A stretch of 64,000 bases of DNA, taken from positions 1,446,572 through 1,510,571 of the forward strand of contig NZ_CP047945.1 in assembly GCF_014279795.1 (NCBI RefSeq). Reading direction: 5' to 3'. The position numbers and the translations under genes were made by a program. Under the pieces are notes generated by a model, which worked only from the letters and a program-made list of their open reading frames with translations, ran no database searches and was not told where the DNA came from. How positions within the stretch are numbered: the first letter of the stretch is position 1; each line of letters begins with the position of its first letter. The stretch comes from Synechococcus sp. PROS-7-1. GTDB lineage: Bacteria; Cyanobacteriota; Cyanobacteriia; PCC-6307; Cyanobiaceae. Shown piece by piece: positions 36,801-43,872 of this stretch.

Positions 36801-38455
36801 ACCGCAGCGAAGGCGCACAACTGAGCCAACAACTCGCCAACGGAATCATGGCCATGCTGCGCCGCCGCCGACCACCTGAGGCAAACCTGTCAGCAACGGA
36901 TCACCAGGCGCTCGAGGATCTCGTTCAGAAACTCACGGCGGCTCTCAGCGTGGGAGCAACAAGCTTGAGCATCGAGGAGGGGCAGCGCGAGCTCCTCGAG
37001 CGCAGCGGATGGCTCACTGATCCGCCCCAGTTGATGGTTCTCGATGGCGATCAATTGCACTGGAAGCGATGGCATCAGGCCATGCAGTGCCTGGAGAAGG
37101 AACTCATCGATCGCAGTCACACCCTTCCCAGCGGGGGCCAAGCCAACGCCGTGAATCCGCCAGAGCTCGGGACGCTCAATGCGGAGCAGCGGGCCGCTGT
37201 CCACGCCATCACACGCCATCGCCTGGTGATGGTGAGCGGCGGTCCAGGGACGGGGAAAACCAGCACAGTGCAGGCGATGCTGCTTCAAGCCATGGCTGAA
37301 CGCGAGGCCTTGCGCATCCATCTGGCGGCCCCCACTGGCAAGGCAGCCCGACGCCTGGAGGAAGCGCTTCAGAGCGACCCGCAAACCAAGGGCCTGCCCT
37401 GCACCACCCTGCATCGCCTGTTGGAAGCGCGCCCGGGAGGCTTCGGCCGTAACAGCCGGCACCCCCTGAATCTTGATGTGCTCGTGGTTGATGAAGCATC
37501 CATGGTGGATCTCAACCTGGCTCAGGCACTGCTAGCGGCCCTGCCTCGAGAGGCACAGCTGGTGCTTGTGGGAGACGCCAACCAACTACCACCCATCGGC
37601 GTTGGAGCGGTCTGGCAACACCTCCAGCACCCAGAACGCCGGCACCGTTTCGGTGATGCCGCCATCAACCTCCACAAGATCTATCGCAACAGAGGGGATC
37701 TGGCACGGCTGGGAAGCCTGCTGCGCAACGCGGGAGACGAGGCCTTCTGGAACGCGTGCAATGGGCTGGATGAACAGGCGAATGTTGCCCTCCAGATCTG
37801 CCATGAACGTCGGATCCCCGACTCGGTGACCCAAACCTTGCGACATCGCCTCGCCGAGCTCAGCCGCGCGACGGCGGCATTGTCCACCGACTCAGAGGGC
37901 CAACCCAACCCCACAACCAGCGCAGAACTGCTCAGTCGACTCGACGATCTCATCGTTCTTTGTCCTCGCCGCCGGGGCCCTTGGGGTGTTGATGCCCTGC
38001 ATCGCGATCTACTCCAAGGAGAGGATCCGGCGGGATGGCCTGAAGGTCTACCGGTGCTCTGCAGCGAAAATCAGATGGATCTCGGACTCGCCAATGGCGA
38101 CCTCGGTCTGACGATCGGGAAAGGTGCGTCACGACGGTTTTTATTCCGCTGCAACGACGGCAATGCAGGCAGCCTGTTCCGACTGATTCATCCTGCGCGC
38201 ATCCGCCAGCTGGAGCCAGCTCTGGCCCTCACCATCCACAAAGCGCAGGGGAGTGAGGTCAACAAGGTGATCGTGCTATGGCCCCCCCAGGACGGGTCGG
38301 ATTCTTCAGCCCTTCTCTACACAGCGATGACTCGGGCACGCCAACGGCTGATGCTGTATCGCCTGGCGCCGGCCGTCATTGACGGCATGCTTGAGGGAAG
38401 CAGCGACGGTTCAAAGCGTGTCAACACGGGTGGAACGCCCCTGGGGTTGGTATGA
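36797..38455 (+). CDS. recD: Exonuclease V (RecBCD) subunit alpha, 5'-3' helicase
   Basis: A 552-residue SF1 helicase. Walker A is MVSGGPGTGKTSTVQAML (near residue 145), Walker B VLVVDEASMVDLNL, then LVGDANQLPPIGVGAVW and the C-terminal ALTIHKAQGSEVNKVIVLWP and TAMTRARQRLMLY motifs. The ATG at 36797 overlaps the recB stop. The frame is also open upstream inside recB but that part is a shadow. The full recC-recB-recD order and tight overlaps indicate a complete RecBCD enzyme. Confidence 0.93.
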   Translation: MNRSEGAQLSQQLANGIMAMLRRRRPPEANLSATDHQALEDLVQKLTAALSVGATSLSIEEGQRELLERSGWLTDPPQLMVLDGDQLHWKRWHQAMQCLEKELIDRSHTLPSGGQANAVNPPELGTLNAEQRAAVHAITRHRLVMVSGGPGTGKTSTVQAMLLQAMAEREALRIHLAAPTGKAARRLEEALQSDPQTKGLPCTTLHRLLEARPGGFGRNSRHPLNLDVLVVDEASMVDLNLAQALLAALPREAQLVLVGDANQLPPIGVGAVWQHLQHPERRHRFGDAAINLHKIYRNRGDLARLGSLLRNAGDEAFWNACNGLDEQANVALQICHERRIPDSVTQTLRHRLAELSRATAALSTDSEGQPNPTTSAELLSRLDDLIVLCPRRRGPWGVDALHRDLLQGEDPAGWPEGLPVLCSENQMDLGLANGDLGLTIGKGASRRFLFRCNDGNAGSLFRLIHPARIRQLEPALALTIHKAQGSEVNKVIVLWPPQDGSDSSALLYTAMTRARQRLMLYRLAPAVIDGMLEGSSDGSKRVNTGGTPLGLV

Positions 38456-38765
38456 AGACCTGCTCTTAGGCCCCGGCTACAAACTCAAGCGACTGCTGGT
38501 GCGCCAGGGCTGCAGACTGAGCCTCCAGCGCCATCGCCATCGCAGCGAAAACTGGACCGTCGTGGCTGGAACAGGACAGCTGCTCTGTGATGGCCACGCG
38601 GTGGATGCGACGGCAGGAACCACGTTTCATATTCCCTGCGGCTCGATTCACCGCGCCATTGGCGGGCCAGGCGATCTCCTGATCATCGAAGTTCAACACG
38701 GGAGCACACTCGAGGAAAGTGATATCGAACGCCTCGAAGATGACTTTGGTCGGGTGATAAATTAG
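38418..38765 (+). CDS. Cupin protein, mannose-6-phosphate isomerase type II-like
   Basis: About 115 residues from a GTG at 38418 (VSTRVERPWGWYEDLLLGPG). The GTG at 38430 or the TTG at 38379 are alternatives. GYKLKRLLVRQGCRLSLQRH then HRSENWTVVAGTGQLLCDG is the metal-binding cupin of phosphomannose isomerase/GDP-mannose pyrophosphorylase C-terminal domains; the second cupin motif is IPCGSIHRAIGGPGDLLIIE. It would interconvert mannose and fructose 6-phosphates if active. Its 5' end overlaps the recD end, so it is probably co-transcribed. Confidence 0.8.
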   Translation: MSTRVERPWGWYEDLLLGPGYKLKRLLVRQGCRLSLQRHRHRSENWTVVAGTGQLLCDGHAVDATAGTTFHIPCGSIHRAIGGPGDLLIIEVQHGSTLEESDIERLEDDFGRVIN

Positions 38766-38826
38766 AGATTCACCTTTGAACAGACGGCAAGCAATACTGC
38801 GCGGCATCTGCCGATGGGACGTTGCA

Positions 38827-38853
38827 AGCCTGATTTGAAGGATCAATCAGGCT
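38827..38853 (+). promoter_or_regulatory. Hairpin in the 5' leader of the DEAD-box helicase gene
   Basis: A 9-bp perfect inverted repeat (AGCCTGATT and AATCAGGCT, 9-nt loop) that ends 15 bp before the helicase ATG. There is no T run, so it is not a simple terminator. It could fold over the region just upstream of the ribosome site and affect translation. Function is inferred only. Confidence 0.4.
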
Positions 38854-38867
38854 GAGCGCCGTTTCCT

Positions 38868-40694
38868 ATGACCCAGACACCCCCGCAGGCCGCAGTGCCT
38901 TGCGCCGTGGATCTCACTGTTTCTGAGCATCCCCCTGAATCACTGCCGAATGAGGAGCTGTTCACCACCGTGATCGCTCCCTGCAATGACGCCGAGCCTG
39001 CAGAGAGCAGCGAAGCAGAGTCCACAGAGGAAGCGTCTGGCTTCGCCGGATTTGGCTTCAGCGAAGCCCTGTTGAAAACCCTGGATGCCAAGGGCTACAA
39101 GGAACCCTCACCGATCCAGAAAGCGGCCTTTCCCGAGCTGATGCTCGGTCGAGACCTTGTGGGTCAAGCCCAGACGGGTACGGGCAAAACAGCGGCTTTC
39201 GCCTTGCCCCTGCTCGAGCGTCTGGACGGTCGCAGCAGCCAACCTCGGGTGCTGGTGCTAGCCCCAACCCGGGAACTGGCCATGCAGGTGGCTGACTCGT
39301 TCAAGGCCTATGCCGCCGGTCATCCCCACCTGAACGTGTTGGCGATTTATGGGGGATCAGATTTCCGCTCCCAGATCCATACCCTCAAACGTGGGGTCGA
39401 TGTGGTGGTGGGCACCCCAGGAAGGGTGATGGATCACATGCGACAAGGCACCCTTGACACCACCGGCCTCCGCAGCCTGGTGCTCGATGAAGCCGATGAA
39501 ATGCTGCGCATGGGCTTCATCGACGACGTGGAGTGGATCCTTGACCAACTCCCCGAGGAACGGCAGGTGGTGCTGTTCTCGGCAACGATGCCAAACGAAA
39601 TCCGCCGCCTTTCGAAGCGTTACCTGCGCGAACCGGCTGAAATCACGATCAAAACCAAGGATCGGGAGGCGAAGCGCATCCGCCAGCGCTCAATCACCCT
39701 GCAGAATTCCCACAAGATCGAAGCACTCAACCGGGTCCTGGAAGCGGTCACCGGCGAGGGTGTGATCATTTTCGCCCGCACCAAGGCGATCACCCTCACG
39801 GTGGCCGAATCTCTTGAAGCAGCGGGACACGATGTGGCCGTCCTCAATGGAGACGTTCCCCAGAACCAGCGAGAGCGCACCGTGGATCGGCTGCGCAAGG
39901 GGACCGTCAACATCCTGGTGGCAACTGACGTTGCTGCACGCGGATTGGATGTGGACCGCATCGGGTTGGTGATCAACTACGACATGCCGTTCGACAGCGA
40001 GGCCTATGTGCACCGCATCGGCCGCACCGGCCGCGCTGGTCGAACAGGGGAAGCGATTTTGTTCGTGACGCCGCGCGAACGACGCTTTGTGGGCAACCTC
40101 GAGCGCGCCGTGAATCAGTCCATCGAGCCGATGGATATTCCCAGCAACGCGGAGATCAATCAGAGCCGGTTGGATCGACTCAGAGAGCGCCTCAGTCAGG
40201 CTGCCTCCTGCGAAGCCAACGACGAGACCTCCCTCTTGCAGGAACTCATTCAACGTGTGGGCCAGGAGCAAGAGCTCACAGCGGATCAGCTGGCTCTAGC
40301 GGCATTGAAACTGGCCGTTGGTGACCAACCGCTTCTGGTGAGCGGTGATGAGAGTTGGCTTCAGGCACCTGTGCGTAACGACCGCCGCGATGATCGGCGA
40401 GGGGGGGAGCGCGGAAGGGATCGTCGTCGTCCCGAGCGAGATGCCCGCCCGCCTGAAGAGAACATGACGCGATATCGGGTGGAGGTTGGTCACCGTGACC
40501 GGGTCAAGCCCGGGAATCTGGTGGGAGCCATCGCCAATGAGTCAGGGCTTCAGGGCCGCATGATCGGCCGAATTCAGATTTTCGAGTCCCATAGCTTTGT
40601 CGACCTTCCGCAGGGGATGCCCGAGGATGTCTTCAATGCACTCCGACGCCTGAAGGTGCTGAATCGGGAACTGCAGATCACCCAAGCCTCCTGA
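38868..40694 (+). CDS. DEAD-box ATP-dependent RNA helicase (DeaD/CsdA-like)
   Basis: A 608-residue RNA helicase. A 60-residue acidic N-terminal extension precedes the core: the Q motif (GFSEALLKTLDAKGYKEPSPI), AQTGTGKTAAFALPLL, PTRELAMQ, DEAD (LVLDEADEMLRMGF), SAT, ARGLDVDRIGLVINYDMP and HRIGRTGRAGRTG. After the core there is a basic/acidic linker (RRDDRRGGERGRDRRRPERD) and an RNA-binding DbpA-type domain (RYRVEVGHRDRVKPGNLVGA). This is the DeaD/CsdA arrangement; in cyanobacteria such helicases (CrhR) respond to cold and redox state. Confidence 0.93.
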   Translation: MTQTPPQAAVPCAVDLTVSEHPPESLPNEELFTTVIAPCNDAEPAESSEAESTEEASGFAGFGFSEALLKTLDAKGYKEPSPIQKAAFPELMLGRDLVGQAQTGTGKTAAFALPLLERLDGRSSQPRVLVLAPTRELAMQVADSFKAYAAGHPHLNVLAIYGGSDFRSQIHTLKRGVDVVVGTPGRVMDHMRQGTLDTTGLRSLVLDEADEMLRMGFIDDVEWILDQLPEERQVVLFSATMPNEIRRLSKRYLREPAEITIKTKDREAKRIRQRSITLQNSHKIEALNRVLEAVTGEGVIIFARTKAITLTVAESLEAAGHDVAVLNGDVPQNQRERTVDRLRKGTVNILVATDVAARGLDVDRIGLVINYDMPFDSEAYVHRIGRTGRAGRTGEAILFVTPRERRFVGNLERAVNQSIEPMDIPSNAEINQSRLDRLRERLSQAASCEANDETSLLQELIQRVGQEQELTADQLALAALKLAVGDQPLLVSGDESWLQAPVRNDRRDDRRGGERGRDRRRPERDARPPEENMTRYRVEVGHRDRVKPGNLVGAIANESGLQGRMIGRIQIFESHSFVDLPQGMPEDVFNALRRLKVLNRELQITQAS

Positions 40695-40699
40695 CTTTG

Positions 40700-40969
40700 A
40701 TGAACACGCGTATTCCAGTCCTCAGCCTGGCATTGAGCCTGTTTGTCGCTCCGATCGCTCCCGCTGTTGCGGCGGGAGAAAACGACACGATCACCCGTTT
40801 GTGCCTGGCTGGTTTTAACGCCGCCATGTCCCATGCCGGCAAGACCCCTCCGGCGGGGATGGGCGACTACACCTGCAAATGCTTTCTCGATGAAGTGAAT
40901 GCAGGAGGCTCAATCCAGGCCGCCCAGGACACCTGTAAGCAGAAAGCAGCCGCGCGCTACAAGATCTAG
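40700..40969 (+). CDS. Small secreted protein, hypothetical
   Basis: An 89-residue protein with a signal peptide (MNTRIPVLSLALSLFVAPIA, cleavage likely after AVAA). The mature part has four cysteines (CLAGF, CKCF, CKQK), suggesting disulfides in the periplasm. ATG at 40700 is 6 bp after the helicase stop, so the two are probably co-transcribed, though functionally unlike. The gene ends 4 bp into the convergent neighbour. No family recognised. Confidence 0.62.
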   Translation: MNTRIPVLSLALSLFVAPIAPAVAAGENDTITRLCLAGFNAAMSHAGKTPPAGMGDYTCKCFLDEVNAGGSIQAAQDTCKQKAAARYKI

Positions 40970-41283
40970 AAGCTCGGCGTTGGCGTGATGTCGAGGCTTG
41001 CACAGGGCTGACGAAGCACGGTGGCCTCGATGAGGTGAATCATCTCGATCTGCACATCAACTTGGGAGCTTGTCATCAGTTCCTGCAACAGCTCGAACTG
41101 ATCAGCCGCCATTAGCTCACCGTCGGCAGTCCATCCAAGGCAACGAAGGCTGAGTCCAGACACTGGCAACTCCGTCAGGGTCTCCTGACAATGACGGGAT
41201 CGGCAGTTGAAGCGGCGCAACTTCCGATTTCCTTCAGATTGCCGTGACGCATCTACAGGCCAAGCTGTAACTTGGAGATGCAT
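40966..41283 (-). CDS. Hypothetical protein
   Basis: A 105-residue protein (MHLQVTAWPVDASRQSEGNR at the start) with a well-ordered second half: PVSGLSLRCLGWTADGELMA, then FELLQELMTSSQVDVQIEMI and HLIEATVLRQPC. The mix of short strands and helices suggests a small folded domain, but I do not recognise it. It overlaps the preceding gene by 4 bp at its 3' end and faces the RRM gene upstream across 125 bp. Confidence 0.5.
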   Translation of the reverse strand: MHLQVTAWPVDASRQSEGNRKLRRFNCRSRHCQETLTELPVSGLSLRCLGWTADGELMAADQFELLQELMTSSQVDVQIEMIHLIEATVLRQPCASLDITPTPSF

Positions 41284-41408
41284 CAGATTCAGCGTTCGGC
41301 TCTGAACGGCTCGCTCCCCCAGGCTTCAGCTTTCCGGCTTCAGCATCAAGGACTTTCCAATTCGGACCACGGCTTCACTGATCACATGTCCATCGGTCCA
41401 ACCAGGAA
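41284..41408. promoter_or_regulatory. Divergent intergenic region with the long 5' leader of the RRM gene
   Basis: About 125 bp without a gene. It contains the short inverted repeats CGTTCGGCTCTGAACG and CTTCAGCTTTCCGGCTTCAG-like near-repeat, and AACCAGGAAA just before the RRM start, which may be the ribosome site. Cyanobacterial rbp genes often have regulatory leaders, but no specific element is recognised. Confidence 0.4.
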
Positions 41409-41747
41409 ATGACCATCTACATCGGCAACCTCTCCTTTCAGGCCGAGCAGGAAGACCTGCTCGATCTGTTCAGCCAGTACGGCGAGGTGAAGAGTGCCAG
41501 CCTTCCCCTCGATCGCGAAACCGGCCGCAAGCGCGGTTTCGGCTTCGTGGAAATGAACACAGACGAAGACGAGCAGAAGGCCATCGATGACCTTCAGAAC
41601 GTTGAGTGGATGGGTCGCATGATCCGCGTGAACAAGGCCACACCTCGCGAGCGCACCGGTGGTGGCGGCGGTGGCGGTGGCGGCCGCGGTGGATACGGCG
41701 GCGGCGGCGGCGGCGGCGGTTATGAGGGCGGTGGAAACCGCTGGTGA
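41409..41747 (+). CDS. RRM-type RNA-binding protein, glycine-rich
   Basis: A 112-residue protein with one RRM domain (residues 1-80): RNP2 IYIGNLSF at the start and RNP1 KRGFGFVEM near residue 41. The tail (residues 80-112) is almost all Gly with Arg, Tyr and Asn. This is the cyanobacterial Rbp family; its members bind RNA, are induced by cold, and some localise photosystem mRNAs to thylakoids. The tail is encoded by near-perfect GGN repeats, so its length may vary between strains. Confidence 0.9.
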   Translation: MTIYIGNLSFQAEQEDLLDLFSQYGEVKSASLPLDRETGRKRGFGFVEMNTDEDEQKAIDDLQNVEWMGRMIRVNKATPRERTGGGGGGGGGRGGYGGGGGGGGYEGGGNRW

Positions 41748-41755
41748 TCGTTGCC

Positions 41756-41785
41756 AGAGCCGGCTCATAGAGCCGGCTCTTCCCC
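41756..41785. terminator. Hairpin between convergent genes, weak bidirectional terminator
   Basis: Inverted repeat AGAGCCGGCT and AGCCGGCTCT with a 5-nt loop, just after the RRM stop and overlapping the end of the minus-strand gene at 41765. The stem is GC-rich, but there is no good T run on either strand, so termination may be inefficient. Confidence 0.5.
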
Positions 41786-41965
41786 CAAAAGGAGATCCAG
41801 AGATTGATCAAGGCTGATGGCACGTTGCATCAGTCGATCACTGTCATCAACAGCAAGTGCATGGATGGCATCTTGGCGTTTTGACGGAACAATTCCTCGC
41901 AACGCCTGGCGATGTTTCTTTGCCAGGTAGCGATTGAATCGGGTGTTGTCGCGTGAACGGGCCAT
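41765..41965 (-). CDS. Small basic hypothetical protein
   Basis: A 66-residue protein from the ATG at 41965: MARSRDNTRFNRYLAKKHRQ, then ALRGIVPSKRQDAIHALAVD and QRAISLDQSLDLLLGEEPAL. The basic first half and acidic second half suggest an alpha-helical nucleic-acid- or protein-binding unit. The frame is open further upstream but without coding character. It faces the RRM gene. Confidence 0.5.
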   Translation of the reverse strand: MARSRDNTRFNRYLAKKHRQALRGIVPSKRQDAIHALAVDDSDRLMQRAISLDQSLDLLLGEEPAL

Positions 41966-42063
41966 AGGTCCTCCTCGTTCTGATACCGGTCTACAGCGCC
42001 CTTGCTCTTGTTGATGTTCAGGTGCAACACAACGCTTGAATACAAGGACTGCAGAATTCGCAG

Positions 42064-43872
42064 ATGCCGTCCTCTGTTGCTCCAGCACCAAGTCCGGCCG
42101 CACTCAGCCGCCTAATTCTCCACTTGAGGCCTTATCGGCGGAGAGTCTGGATGGCTGCCAGCTGCTCGGTCATCAACAAGATCTTCGACCTTGCTCCGCC
42201 TGTGCTGATCGGGCTGGCTGTGGATGTGGTCGTCCAACAGGACACGTCCTGGCTAGCCAAGCTCGGGGCCACAACGGTGCCTACCCAGCTCACCGTATTG
42301 GCAGTTCTGTCCTTCATCGTCTGGACAGCTGAATCGCTTTTTGAATATCTCTACGGCGTGATTTGGCGCAATCTCGCCCAATCCACGCAACACAGCCTTC
42401 GGCTCGAGGCCTACGACCATCTCCAGAAGCTGGAGATGGATTTTTTTGAGCGCGACAGCAGCGGTCGGCTGCTGACCGTTCTCAACGACGACATCAATCA
42501 GCTCGAGCGCTTTCTGGATCACGGTGCCAACGAAATCCTGCATCTGATCACGACTGTTCTGCTGGTCGGCAGCGCCATGACCGTTGTGGCCCCAGGGGTG
42601 GCGCTGTTCTGCTTTCTGCCCATTCCTGTGATTCTTTGGGGGTCCCTGCGTTTTCAACGCCAACTGGCCCCGCGCTACCGCGAGGTACGTGAACGGGCCG
42701 GCAACCTGGCAGCCAGACTGAGCAACAACCTCGGCGGGATGCTCACCATCAAGAGCTTCGCCAATGAAGCCTGGGAGCTGCAGCAACTGCGGCAGGAGAG
42801 CAACGCTTACCGGCACTGCAACCGCAGTGCCATCCGTATCTCGGCGGCCTTTATCCCCCTCATTCGCTTCGCGATTCTGTTCGCGTTCCTGGCGATCCTC
42901 CTGATCGGAGGTCTCCAGGCATGGCAGGGCGTGATCGCTGTCGGCACCTACAGCTTTCTCGTGTTCATTACCCAGCGGTTGCTCTGGCCCCTCACCACGC
43001 TCGGCCGCACGTTGGATGATTACCAGCGCTCCATGGCCTCCACCAACCGAGTGCTGGACCTGATCGACACGCCGATCCGCATCTCCGGTGGTACCCGGAC
43101 CCTCGATCACGCCCGCATCCGAGGTGATGTGCGTTACGTGGCCGTGAACTTCGCCTATCGGGACCGGCCAGCTCTCCTCAATCACTTCGATCTCAGCATT
43201 CAGGCAGGCAGCACCCTGGGAATTGTCGGCGCGACAGGATCAGGCAAAAGCTCCCTCGTGAAACTTCTGTTACGCCTCTACCCCCTAAGCGGAGGCCAGA
43301 TCCTTCTCGATGACATCCCGATCGATCAATTGCAACTCGGAGACCTGCGGAGGGCGATCGCTCTCGTCAGCCAGGACATCTACCTATTCCACGGCACCGT
43401 ACGGGACAACATCGCCTACGCCGCTCCCGAGGCCACCGAAGCGGCAGTCCGAGAATCCGCCCGCCAGGCCGAAGCACTGGACTTCATCGATGCTTTGCCG
43501 GATGGATTTGACACAGTGGTGGGTGAGCGAGGCCAGAGGCTCTCGGGTGGACAGCGTCAGCGCATCGCCCTTGCTCGCGCCATCCTCAAAGATGCACCGA
43601 TTCTTGTGCTCGATGAGGCCACAGCTGCCGTTGACAACGACACCGAAGCGGCGATCCAGCGGTCCCTGATGCATATCACTGCCAACCGCACCACACTGGT
43701 GATTGCCCATCGCCTCAGCACGGTGCGTCATGCCGATCGGATCGTCGTCATGGATCAGGGACGCATTGTTGAGGACGGAACCCACGACCAACTTCTGCAT
43801 CAGACAGGTGCCTATGCAGATCTCTGGCGTGTGCAAGCAGGCCTACGGAGCGACGAGGCTCTCCGTCTCTGA
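42064..43872 (+). CDS. ABC transporter, permease and ATPase fused (ABCB/MsbA-like)
   Basis: A 602-residue half transporter. The first 330 residues hold six membrane helices, including VWMAASCSVINKIFDLAPPV and LFAFLAILLIGGLQAWQGVI. The ATPase half has Walker A GATGSGKSSLVKLLLRLY, signature RGQRLSGGQRQRIALARAIL and Walker B LVLDEATAAVD. Two copies should pair. The substrate could be lipids, drugs or peptides; cyanobacterial relatives are varied. Its stop overlaps the start of the antiporter gene by 1 bp, so they are coupled. Confidence 0.88.
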   Translation: MPSSVAPAPSPAALSRLILHLRPYRRRVWMAASCSVINKIFDLAPPVLIGLAVDVVVQQDTSWLAKLGATTVPTQLTVLAVLSFIVWTAESLFEYLYGVIWRNLAQSTQHSLRLEAYDHLQKLEMDFFERDSSGRLLTVLNDDINQLERFLDHGANEILHLITTVLLVGSAMTVVAPGVALFCFLPIPVILWGSLRFQRQLAPRYREVRERAGNLAARLSNNLGGMLTIKSFANEAWELQQLRQESNAYRHCNRSAIRISAAFIPLIRFAILFAFLAILLIGGLQAWQGVIAVGTYSFLVFITQRLLWPLTTLGRTLDDYQRSMASTNRVLDLIDTPIRISGGTRTLDHARIRGDVRYVAVNFAYRDRPALLNHFDLSIQAGSTLGIVGATGSGKSSLVKLLLRLYPLSGGQILLDDIPIDQLQLGDLRRAIALVSQDIYLFHGTVRDNIAYAAPEATEAAVRESARQAEALDFIDALPDGFDTVVGERGQRLSGGQRQRIALARAILKDAPILVLDEATAAVDNDTEAAIQRSLMHITANRTTLVIAHRLSTVRHADRIVVMDQGRIVEDGTHDQLLHQTGAYADLWRVQAGLRSDEALRL

